A DNA stretch of 64,000 nt, taken from positions 55,318 to 119,317 of the forward strand of contig JADZCM010000057.1 of assembly GCA_020851555.1 (NCBI GenBank), written 5' to 3'. This document shows positions 33,288-41,225 of the stretch, one piece after another. A program made the position numbers and the translations under genes. The DNA is from Bryobacterales bacterium. Lineage in GTDB: Bacteria > Acidobacteriota > Terriglobia > Bryobacterales > Bryobacteraceae. The notes beneath the pieces were generated by a model that searched no databases, was not told the DNA's origin, and saw only the letters and a program-made list of their open reading frames with translations. Numbering within the stretch: the first letter of the stretch is position 1; each line of letters opens with the position of its first letter.

Positions 33288-34051
33288 GGCATCCCGCCCC
33301 GCACCAGGAGATTGGCTGTCGGGATGGCCGGGCGGCCGGACTGTTCGCTCAGCCATACCAGCCGGTGCAGCGCCGAGAGATACAGCTCGCGCAGGTAGCC
33401 CGAAAACGTGGTGGCGTTCCAACAGGGGCGCAGCTCGATCCGGTTGGCGGGGAAGCCCGCCATGAGGAGCAGGTCCACGGCGGTCTTCTCCGTCAGTCCG
33501 AATTCGTGTGACAGGTCCTGGTGCAGATGGCAGCAGGCCAGCAGGTTCCCCATGTTGGGAGCCTGGATAACCAAGTGCCCCCCCGGCAGCAGGAACTGGC
33601 GCGTCCGCTCCACAAAGCCTACGATGCGCGGCTTAGGGAGGTGCTCCAGCACGTCCATGGCGTAGATCGCCCCGTAGCGGCCCAGGCCCGGCATCTCAGC
33701 CAACCGCAAGGCGTCAAACTGCTGTACAAAGCCGAGTCCCATCCGGTGGCAGATTTCCACGTTCTCGCGGGAGATGTCGAAACCGGCCAGATCCGTGTAA
33801 CCCAACTCCTTCAACAGGGCCAGTAGCGATCCTTCGCCGCAGGCGATATCCAGGATGGGCGTGGCGCGATCTACAGGCAGCCAGCCGCGCAGTACGCGCC
33901 GCAACGATCTGAATATCGTAGAACGCGCCCGCCGGTCTTCGACGGTCGGGCGGCGGCTGAAGGTGTGGTAGAGCTCGAACAAGCGTGCGTTGGTGGGTGA
34001 TTCGGCGGCGGTTTCCATCGGCGGTGCGACTAATTCAATAACTCGGTCCAT
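33284..34051 (-). CDS. SAM-dependent methyltransferase
   Basis: A class I methyltransferase of about 255 residues. SAM motif I is ILDIACGEGSLLALLKELGY with AGFDISRENVEICHRMG; motif IV is AIYAMDVLEHLPKP; LLPGGHLVIQAPNMGNLLAC follows. Two starts are reasonable: ATG at 34051, preceded by GGAGAGG with long spacing and overlapping the upstream glycosyltransferase by 22 bases, or ATG at 34018, 11 bases after that stop. I give the first with moderate confidence. The stop overlaps the next start (ATGA). A polysaccharide-modifying role is inferred from context. Confidence 0.85.
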   Translation of the reverse strand: MDRVIELVAPPMETAAESPTNARLFELYHTFSRRPTVEDRRARSTIFRSLRRVLRGWLPVDRATPILDIACGEGSLLALLKELGYTDLAGFDISRENVEICHRMGLGFVQQFDALRLAEMPGLGRYGAIYAMDVLEHLPKPRIVGFVERTRQFLLPGGHLVIQAPNMGNLLACCHLHQDLSHEFGLTEKTAVDLLLMAGFPANRIELRPCWNATTFSGYLRELYLSALHRLVWLSEQSGRPAIPTANLLVRGGMP

Positions 34052-35229
34052 AGCTGAATCAACCTCTCCGCAATCCTCTCGTGGGTATAGCACCGGGCAA
34101 CCCGGGCTACTCCCCAGGACCCGACTTCACTGCGCCATTCCGGCTGGCTTATGAAGCGCTCGAGGATGTGCGCCAGACTCCGGCTATCGTTCTCTGGAAA
34201 GACCAGGTCGGCGCGCCCGATGACTTCGGCAATGGCGCCCGATGAAGAACCGGCTACCGGGATTCCCATGGCCATGGCTTCGATCAGCACATGACCGAAC
34301 TGCTCCTTCCAGCCGTGCGCCTGGCGCGAGGGGAGAACCAGCGCGTCCAGGCTTCGCATCGTTCGCGGAACATCTTCATGAGGCAGCGCGCCGGTCCACG
34401 CGATCCGGTCCGCTACCCCAAGCTCATCGGCCAACTGGCGAAGTCGGCCGGCCATCGGGCCGGCGCCACAAATGGTAGCGCGGGCCTCAAAGCCGTTTCC
34501 GGCAAGCAGCGCCAGAGCTTCCAGCAGCAGGTCGACGCCTTTCTCCCGAACCAGCCTGCCCACAAATCCGATGTTGAAAGCGCCGCTGGAAGGCTTTCGG
34601 ACCCGCTGGAAAAGCCGGGGGTCCACCCCTAGCTGCGGGATCACTTCGATCCGCCGCCTGAAACCCCATTTGGCGGCCAGCGCCGCTGCCTCCAGGCTGC
34701 CGCAGACGATGGCGTCGGCAAGGGCCAGCACCGTCTGCTTGGCCAGCTCTTGTGCGGGGTGCAACGGCCGGTCCAGGTTCTCCCATCCAAATACGACTAA
34801 CTTGCGGCGGGCAGCTTTCGCGGCCAAGGCGAGTTGGGCCGAGGCCAGCGAGTAAACCTCCTGGTCCACGTGAACGATGTCAGGCCGGAAGTCCACCAAC
34901 ACGCCGGTGAGCGCCAGCGGTTCGAACAGAAAGCTGGCCACGTGACCGGCCCGGACAACCGGCACCGGCAGCATGGCGAAGGATTCGTACCCGGGGGCCG
35001 GCCTGAAACTGCCGCCTCCGTCCAAGCCATTCAGGTTTCGCCACCGGGATGGCGTCAGCAGCCCCACCGAGGAACACCGGCGGGCCAGGACATCCAGTTT
35101 CTGCTGATTGATCCGGAGCGCGTAGGTGTGTCCGGCGACCAGTACCCGGAAGGGAAACCGCTCCTCGCCGGCAGGTGTGGGAACAGCCGACGGGGGTGAC
35201 TCCGCCGGCAGGCACACGGAACAGCTCAT
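34030..35229 (-). CDS. GT4 glycosyltransferase
   Basis: A 399-residue GT-B glycosyltransferase with a non-homologous N-terminal extension of about 25 residues. Key segments are PDIVHVDQEVYSLASAQLAL, the donor-domain FNIGFVGRLVREKGVDLLLE, and the E-x7-E in GWKEQFGHVLIEAMAMGIPV. It begins 15 bases after the polymerase-type gene and overlaps the following methyltransferase by 22 bases. Acceptor and donor unknown. Confidence 0.92.
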   Translation of the reverse strand: MSCSVCLPAESPPSAVPTPAGEERFPFRVLVAGHTYALRINQQKLDVLARRCSSVGLLTPSRWRNLNGLDGGGSFRPAPGYESFAMLPVPVVRAGHVASFLFEPLALTGVLVDFRPDIVHVDQEVYSLASAQLALAAKAARRKLVVFGWENLDRPLHPAQELAKQTVLALADAIVCGSLEAAALAAKWGFRRRIEVIPQLGVDPRLFQRVRKPSSGAFNIGFVGRLVREKGVDLLLEALALLAGNGFEARATICGAGPMAGRLRQLADELGVADRIAWTGALPHEDVPRTMRSLDALVLPSRQAHGWKEQFGHVLIEAMAMGIPVAGSSSGAIAEVIGRADLVFPENDSRSLAHILERFISQPEWRSEVGSWGVARVARCYTHERIAERLIQLWTELLN

Positions 35230-35244
35230 TTCGTCACCGGCTTT

Positions 35245-36780
35245 CTATCCGCCCAGGCGTCCTTCCAAGACCGGCTGAGGTTCAACTCTGAGCGCACCCG
35301 GTTGTACCGGCGCATGCGCCGCTCGCCTGGCCTGCGCGGCGGCCATCTGCCACTGGCACCCGGCCACGGTCCCTGAGATCAGGAACCACTCGCTGGTCAT
35401 GAAACTGGGACCGTTCAGGTAGCCCGTCACTAAGCAGCCGGCAGCGTATGCCAGGAGCCACCGGAGGTGACGCTGGAACCTGGCTTCCGGCGCCCGCCGC
35501 CAGGCCGAGAAGCCCTCTCGCAGCAACTGCCAAAGGAAACCGAGGAATAGCAGCGCCCCAGGAATGCCGACGCCGTAGACCAGTTCCACGAGGAAATTGT
35601 GCGACGATAGCAGGCCGTAAGCCTTGGCGGCCTCGCGGCTGCGGCTGGCCTCAAGCATGACTCCAAGTCCCTGGCCCCAGGCGGGAGAAATCGAGACTGC
35701 TTCTCGCATGGCAGTCCAGGCCGATGTCCGGGCCTCGATGGTTCCCACCGTTGCGTAGCGCGCCAGGACGCCGCTTTGGAAAACGGGCATCCGGCGGGCC
35801 ACAAACAGTTCCCGGTAAAGGAAGTCACCTGCGGCCACGGTCGCGGCGAACGAACCGATCACCAGGCCGAGAACCAGAAGCGGCCGCCGGAAGGACCGCC
35901 AGCCGAACAGGCCGAACAGGAACAGCATGGCCAGCAGGCCCACCCAGGCGGTCCGCGTGAGGCTGAAAAACAGGCCAGTCAGGGCGAGGACCACGGTTCC
36001 CACAAATACGCTCCGCGAGATTCGGCCGTGCAGCCTCGCCACCACAGCCCCGGTCACTCCCGCTACAAGAAAGAAGCCCCAGGTCAGGGGGTCCGCGTAA
36101 TACGAGTAAGAACGGAACTCCGGGCTCGCGCCCTCCAGGTAGGCGAAGACCTTGCCGCCATGGATCGAGTAGGCGTACGTCTGAGCGGCCCAGGCGCGAT
36201 CCAGAAAAGTCGGGCCGCCCGCCAATTGCAGACACCCATAGAGAACGGATATGCCCGCTAAGATCGCCATCGTGCGCCCCACCCGGGCGAAGCTCTCCGG
36301 CGTGAGAAACAGTCCGGCAAAGAACAGCAGCGGCGGCAGCAGGTTCTGGTAAACGACCGTCAGAACCGTCAGCCACGACAGGCGGCTGGCCGACACGAGT
36401 GTGGAGGCCGCCGACAGAACCAGGAAAGCAGCCAGCAGCCGTCCGCTCCAGGGAAGCCTGCGGCCGCGAAGGCGCTTGGCGGCAGCCGCCATGAGCAGCA
36501 GCAGCACCACGGAGGGCAGCAATTGGACGCCGAAGTACACGGCCTGCGGTTGCGGGCCCAGCAGGAAGATCAGGCGCTTCATCAGGTGGACCAGGCTCTG
36601 GCAGACCAGGAACGCGATTACCAGGCCGTCGGGCCGGAAACGGGAGTACGCCACCAGCGCCGGAAACAGCAGCGCCGTCAGGCACACCGCCTGAAGGCCC
36701 GGCAGAACCGCGGCCAGGACCGCCAGGGGAACCGGCAGCGCCCACCAGATCGCCCGCGCCGCCCGGCCCGGCCGGTTCAT
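35245..36780 (-). CDS. O-antigen ligase/polymerase-type membrane protein
   Basis: A 511-residue polytopic protein with about twelve hydrophobic segments and the Wzy_C-type periplasmic loop region around residues 290-400. The loop carries GLFFSLTRTAWVGLLAML, TVGTIEARTSAWTAMREAVS, WGQGLGVMLEASRSREAAK, and SSHNFLVELVYGVGIPGALL. The SxxR and SHN features match the O-antigen ligase/polymerase superfamily, which transfers or polymerises repeat units at the periplasmic face. The open frame extends well upstream through the flippase gene in another phase, but the ATG at 36780 overlaps the flippase stop (ATGA). Which of ligase and Wzy it is cannot be decided. Confidence 0.9.
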   Translation of the reverse strand: MNRPGRAARAIWWALPVPLAVLAAVLPGLQAVCLTALLFPALVAYSRFRPDGLVIAFLVCQSLVHLMKRLIFLLGPQPQAVYFGVQLLPSVVLLLLMAAAAKRLRGRRLPWSGRLLAAFLVLSAASTLVSASRLSWLTVLTVVYQNLLPPLLFFAGLFLTPESFARVGRTMAILAGISVLYGCLQLAGGPTFLDRAWAAQTYAYSIHGGKVFAYLEGASPEFRSYSYYADPLTWGFFLVAGVTGAVVARLHGRISRSVFVGTVVLALTGLFFSLTRTAWVGLLAMLFLFGLFGWRSFRRPLLVLGLVIGSFAATVAAGDFLYRELFVARRMPVFQSGVLARYATVGTIEARTSAWTAMREAVSISPAWGQGLGVMLEASRSREAAKAYGLLSSHNFLVELVYGVGIPGALLFLGFLWQLLREGFSAWRRAPEARFQRHLRWLLAYAAGCLVTGYLNGPSFMTSEWFLISGTVAGCQWQMAAAQARRAAHAPVQPGALRVEPQPVLEGRLGG

Positions 36781-38108
36781 CGCATCCACCTCCGGAAGAG
36801 GCTTACATAGGCCAGGCAGACCGCCGCGGAGCTCGTCATCCATCCCGCCGCCGCGCCCGCCGCGCCGAACCGCCAGACCATGGCAAGCCCAGCCGTGAGC
36901 GTCACGGCGGTCCCGGCGCACGTCGCCCAGAAACCGGCCTCCGGACGCCCCGCGGCCCTCAGCGCCATGCCCAGCCCCGTGTCGCCCAATGCGCGGATGA
37001 TCACCGCTGCGCCCAGGTAGGGCGCCATGCAAAAGTACGCGGAGTAGGCGTCGCTCCCGTAGGCCAGACGCATGAGGCCCGTGCCGAACGCCAGGATCCC
37101 CGCGACATAGAGCCCCGCCGCCGAGGAGGCCGCCAGCCCGATCTTCACCGCCGCCGCCCGCAGTTGCGCTTTTCCGCCCAGGGCGTGCCGCCGGCTCAGC
37201 CGGGGCAGCAGGAGGTGGCCGGCTCCGGTCAGCGCCTGGCTCATCGGCAACAGCAGGTTGTCCGTCGCGCGGTACGCCGCCACCGCCTTCAGGCCCGCCA
37301 GGCCGCCCACCAGCGGGAGATAGAGAGAATTCGCCAGCCAGTACAGCATCGTGGTTCCCAATGACCACCGGGCGTAGCCCCAGTGGCGTTGGGCCGCCTG
37401 GCGCAGAAATGCGCCGTCGCCTATGCGAAGAGCCTTCGCCGGACGTACTGAGAGCCGGTTGCCTACTCCCACACTCACCGCCAAACCGGCGCCGGACATC
37501 AACAGGAAAATGCCCCCGGCCGAAATCCGTCCTGTCCGCCACAGCCAGCCGGTCCCGGCCGCCAGCAGCAGCGCGTAGCAGAGACTCGCCAGCATCGCCC
37601 TCTCCGGCCGGGAACCCAGATAGCACGCCCTGCGGGCCAGCCAGAACAGAAGCATCCCCGGCGCGGCCACCGCCATGGCCAGAAGCGGGGGCCACAGCGG
37701 GCTTGCCCATGCGGCCAGCGCCGCGGCCCCCGCCAGCAACGGCGCGCTGATGACCAGGCATGTGCCTGCGTGCAGCCAGAGAACCGCGCCCAGGTAAGTC
37801 CCCAGGCAGTCCGCGTAATGGGCGGGACCGATTGCGCCCATCGGCTCCAGGATCACCGCATTATGGATGCCCGCCCCGAAAAGGAACACGGCGTAAACCA
37901 GCGCGAAGACTCCATACTCGGCCGGGCTCAGCCATCTGGCCAGCAGCAGGCTCACCCCGAAATGCGCGCCGGACGCCAGGGCCTGGTCCGCGACCGAGAA
38001 CGCCACGGGCGCCGACCAGCGTTTCAGCGTCCACAGCGCGCGCGCGGCCGGCGCGGGCCCCCGGTCCGGCGATATTGGCGCCGCCGTACTGGTCGAGACC
38101 GGACTCAC
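36777..38108 (-). CDS. polysaccharide flippase (MOP/Wzx-type)
   Basis: A 443-residue polytopic transporter with about twelve transmembrane segments, related to the Wzx/RfbX branch of the MOP superfamily that flips lipid-linked repeat units. The opening ADQALASGAHFGVSLLLARW then LSPAEYGVFALVYAVFLFG is typical. The start is GTG at 38108, overlapping the stop of the SBBP gene by one base (TAGTG). The polymerase-type gene follows with an ATGA overlap, which fits a Wzx/Wzy system. Confidence 0.9.
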   Translation of the reverse strand: MSPVSTSTAAPISPDRGPAPAARALWTLKRWSAPVAFSVADQALASGAHFGVSLLLARWLSPAEYGVFALVYAVFLFGAGIHNAVILEPMGAIGPAHYADCLGTYLGAVLWLHAGTCLVISAPLLAGAAALAAWASPLWPPLLAMAVAAPGMLLFWLARRACYLGSRPERAMLASLCYALLLAAGTGWLWRTGRISAGGIFLLMSGAGLAVSVGVGNRLSVRPAKALRIGDGAFLRQAAQRHWGYARWSLGTTMLYWLANSLYLPLVGGLAGLKAVAAYRATDNLLLPMSQALTGAGHLLLPRLSRRHALGGKAQLRAAAVKIGLAASSAAGLYVAGILAFGTGLMRLAYGSDAYSAYFCMAPYLGAAVIIRALGDTGLGMALRAAGRPEAGFWATCAGTAVTLTAGLAMVWRFGAAGAAAGWMTSSAAVCLAYVSLFRRWMR

Positions 38109-41100
38109 TATTTCGGGCTTGCCGCCAGTTCACTCGCCGCCAGCCCGGCGTAACCCAGATAGGTCCAACCAACACCGGACTGGTACCAGTACATGGTCCC
38201 GGCCCCATTCTTGCCGGCGATGAAATAACGCCCCCCGGAGGCAGCAATGGAGGCCTTCACGAGAATCCCGTTCAGGAACTGCCACCCCTGCCAGCCGTTG
38301 CCCGCACCTTCCACGAACGCCTGCGTGTAGACCTGGTCGTAGAAGTTCGTCACGACGGCGTGAATCACCCCGCCGGTGGCCGCCACTTCCGGATCGGTCT
38401 TGGCCTGGCCTCCGCCGTTGTGCCAGGTGCCCCAGACGTCGCCTTGAAGCCGCGCCATCCAGATGTTGTTGACCTGGCTCCGGACGCTTACGTAGGCTGC
38501 CCCGTCCGCCCCGATGGTGATTGCGGGCTTGCCCGCCGCCGCCGGCGCCGAAGGGTCCGGAATCCAACCCTGGAAGCCGCCCGCCGGCAGGTATCTTCCG
38601 CTTACGATCCGGCCCGTGCCCGTGAGTCCCACAATGTAGACGGCGCCGTTGTTGGCCCGGGCGATGACTGGGTCCGTGGCGAAGTCCCCGGCCAGGTTCG
38701 TCCAGACGCCGAATCCCGTTCCGGGTACATATCGGTTGATCCAATACCGGTAAGAGGAATCGCGCGCCGCCACCCAGGCTCCGCCGCCGGGTTCGGCTGC
38801 CACGGCTGGATCGCCGTCCAGCGAGCACCCCGCCAGAGTCCAGGCCGGGTCCCAGGCGCGCGTCTCCGGCTTGTACCGGTTCAGGTACACGCAGCCGGCC
38901 GCGGTCCGGCCGGCGACGATGGTATCTCCCGAGGAGCTCTGGGAGATCGCCGGAGCGCTGGCGATGGTGCCGTAGGCATTGGAGAGCCCGGCCGAGCCGT
39001 AGGTGGTCAGGATGGTGTTTCCGTACGGCGCCGACCGGAAGACCGCTGTGGGCGCGGTCTGGCCCAGCATCGCCACGAAAGCGGTGTAGCCGCCGGCGAT
39101 CGAGGATTGCAGGGGCTGCTTGAGAGGCAGATCGGCGGAAAGCGTCTGCCCGGCGATCCAGAGATTGCCCCCCGGATTCATGGCCAGAGCGCTCACGGTG
39201 TCGCTTTGGCCGCCGCCGAAGTAGGTGGCGAACTCCAGGGCGTTGCCCGCCGGGGAGAACCTCGCCACGAAACCGTCGTAGCTGCCCGCCTTCGCCGCCT
39301 GCACCGCGTCCTTCACCGGCAGGTTGGAGGAGGAGGTGTAGCCTCCCACCGCCGCCTGCCCGCTAGGGCTGACCGCTATGGCGTTGGCGTAATCGGCCCC
39401 GCTGCCGCCGAAGTAGGTGCTGTAGGCGAGCGCCGTGCCGCCCGCGTTCAGTTTCGCCAGGAAAGCGTCCAGCGTGCCGCCGGCGTGAAAGGCCTTATAT
39501 GCGTTCACCGTGGGGAAATTGCTGGAACTGGTGTAGCCGGTGACGTAGACGTTGCCTTCCGGGTCCACGGCGATGCCCGTCCCGGTCTCCCCCGCCGCCA
39601 GCGTCCCCCCGCCTCCCCCCAGGTACGTGCTGAACAGGAGCGCGCTCCCCGTGGAGGCGAGCTTCGTGACGAACGCATCCTGCCCTCCCGCGTTGGAGGC
39701 TTGCAGCGGCTGGCAGGTCGGGAAGTTGGCGGAGGTCGTTCCCCCCGTCACGTAAACGTTGCCGACGCCGTCCAGCGCAATGGCCGTGGCGGCGTCTTCG
39801 CTGCTCCCCCCGAGGTAGGTGCTCCACACCAGGCCGGACCCCGAGGCGTTCAGCTTGGCCACGAAAGCGTCGCGCAGGCCGCCGAAGGCGCTGCGATAGC
39901 CGTTGAGCACGGGGAAATTGGCCGAGGCGGTCTCGCCGGCCACGTGGGCCTGGCCGTAAACGTCGATGGCGATGGCGTTGCCGCTGTCGTACCCGCTGCC
40001 GCCGAGCAGCGTGCTGTATTCGAGCGCGCTGCCCGCCGAATTGAGTTTGGCCACGAACGCGTCCCGGCCTCCCCCCAGTGAGCGCTGCCGTGCGCCGCTG
40101 GTCGTGGGGAAGTTTGAGGAGTAGGTCCAGCCCGTCACATACGCTTTGCCCTCCCGGTCCACCGCCACGCCAAAGGCCCGGTCGTCGCCGCTGCCGCCGA
40201 GATAGGTGCAGTAGAGCAGAGTCGTGCCGGTGGGATCCAGCTTGGCCACGAACGCGTCCACTCCGCCGCGCCGTCCGGCTTGATAAGGGCCGGCCAGCGG
40301 GAAGTCGGAGGAGTCCGTGTAGCCGGCGATATAAGCGTTGCCCGAGTCGTCCACCGCTATCGCCCGGGCCCAGTCGAGCCCCGTGCCCCCGAGGTAGGTG
40401 CTGTAAGAGAGCACCGGGTCGATCACCAGTTCCGCCGCGCGGTCGTAGCCCTCCACGTGGAAGCCTACCGAACCGTCCGGGAAGACGCGGTAGCCGCCCT
40501 CCACGGGCTTCGTTCCGCCGCCCGGCGGCGTCTGGTAGAGGGACGGCTTGTGCTCCGTCAGCACCCCGCCCCCCATGGCCACCGAAAGGCGCCCGTCCCG
40601 CTCCACCCGCGGCTTTCCGGCGCCGTCGTACCGCCACCGGATCGCCGACGGATCGGCGCCGGCGCGCACCTGAAACGTCGACTTGAGCCCCTCCGCGCCG
40701 GCCTCGTAGAGCAGGTCAATGCCGGGGTATAGCTCCCTGTAAAGGATCGCCCCGTAAGTCGCCACGCCCGTCCGCCAGTTCTCCGGGCGGCCGCCGGCCA
40801 GGTAGTTGAGCTTGCCCGGCAGCGGACCGGCCGGCTCGATGGCGCGCTGCCCGCGAGCCCCGGCAAAACGCATGCTGACGCGCCGCTGGCCGGCTTCAAA
40901 AACGGCTCCATCCGGGGAGAAAAACGCCGCCATGTCGGGCGTGCGCAGCAGGTAGCCCGCCTGCCCGCTTTCCTCCACCACGTGCGGGACGAAGAACAAC
41001 GGAAGGCGCCGCGCTCTAGGCGGCACGCCGCCGGCTGAAGGCGCGCCGGCGCACGACGCGGCGGCCAGGAGGACGGGAAGGGCCCACCTGGCACGAGCCC

Positions 41101-41122
41101 GGGAAGAGGCGCGTTCGGTCAT
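38108..41122 (-). CDS. exported SBBP-repeat protein with a C-terminal lectin-like beta-propeller
   Basis: A 1004-residue exported protein. The N-terminus has a signal (ALPVLLAAASCAGAPSAGG), then an N-terminal domain of the kind that precedes SBBP repeats (KLNYLAGGRPENWRTGVATY, YPGIDLLYEAGAEGLKSTF). Residues about 230-640 hold seven SBBP repeats of the pattern YSTYLGGSGxDxAxAIAVD. The rest resembles a second propeller with blades such as DPAVAAEPGGGAWVAARDSS and DPVIARANNGAVYIVG, similar in layout to PLL-type lectins. The ATG has CGGAGGA eight bases upstream. It sits between the tyrosine kinase and the flippase and shares one base with the flippase start, so it is co-transcribed with EPS genes. 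Binding of the exported polysaccharide is inference. Confidence 0.85.
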   Translation of the reverse strand: MTERASSRARARWALPVLLAAASCAGAPSAGGVPPRARRLPLFFVPHVVEESGQAGYLLRTPDMAAFFSPDGAVFEAGQRRVSMRFAGARGQRAIEPAGPLPGKLNYLAGGRPENWRTGVATYGAILYRELYPGIDLLYEAGAEGLKSTFQVRAGADPSAIRWRYDGAGKPRVERDGRLSVAMGGGVLTEHKPSLYQTPPGGGTKPVEGGYRVFPDGSVGFHVEGYDRAAELVIDPVLSYSTYLGGTGLDWARAIAVDDSGNAYIAGYTDSSDFPLAGPYQAGRRGGVDAFVAKLDPTGTTLLYCTYLGGSGDDRAFGVAVDREGKAYVTGWTYSSNFPTTSGARQRSLGGGRDAFVAKLNSAGSALEYSTLLGGSGYDSGNAIAIDVYGQAHVAGETASANFPVLNGYRSAFGGLRDAFVAKLNASGSGLVWSTYLGGSSEDAATAIALDGVGNVYVTGGTTSANFPTCQPLQASNAGGQDAFVTKLASTGSALLFSTYLGGGGGTLAAGETGTGIAVDPEGNVYVTGYTSSSNFPTVNAYKAFHAGGTLDAFLAKLNAGGTALAYSTYFGGSGADYANAIAVSPSGQAAVGGYTSSSNLPVKDAVQAAKAGSYDGFVARFSPAGNALEFATYFGGGQSDTVSALAMNPGGNLWIAGQTLSADLPLKQPLQSSIAGGYTAFVAMLGQTAPTAVFRSAPYGNTILTTYGSAGLSNAYGTIASAPAISQSSSGDTIVAGRTAAGCVYLNRYKPETRAWDPAWTLAGCSLDGDPAVAAEPGGGAWVAARDSSYRYWINRYVPGTGFGVWTNLAGDFATDPVIARANNGAVYIVGLTGTGRIVSGRYLPAGGFQGWIPDPSAPAAAGKPAITIGADGAAYVSVRSQVNNIWMARLQGDVWGTWHNGGGQAKTDPEVAATGGVIHAVVTNFYDQVYTQAFVEGAGNGWQGWQFLNGILVKASIAASGGRYFIAGKNGAGTMYWYQSGVGWTYLGYAGLAASELAASPK

Positions 41123-41225
41123 CGGGAATCCTCCGAGATGTTGATTGGACTTTACGGAGAGTGCACTGCGGGCCCGCGGGCGTGGACCAGGGCGGGCGGC
41201 CTGCGGAACGGAACCCCGCCGCGGA

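Noticed and set aside
35245..37761. An 838-residue frame joining flippase and polymerase regions
   Set aside because: The upstream part is an out-of-phase reading of the flippase gene; the polymerase start is at 36780.
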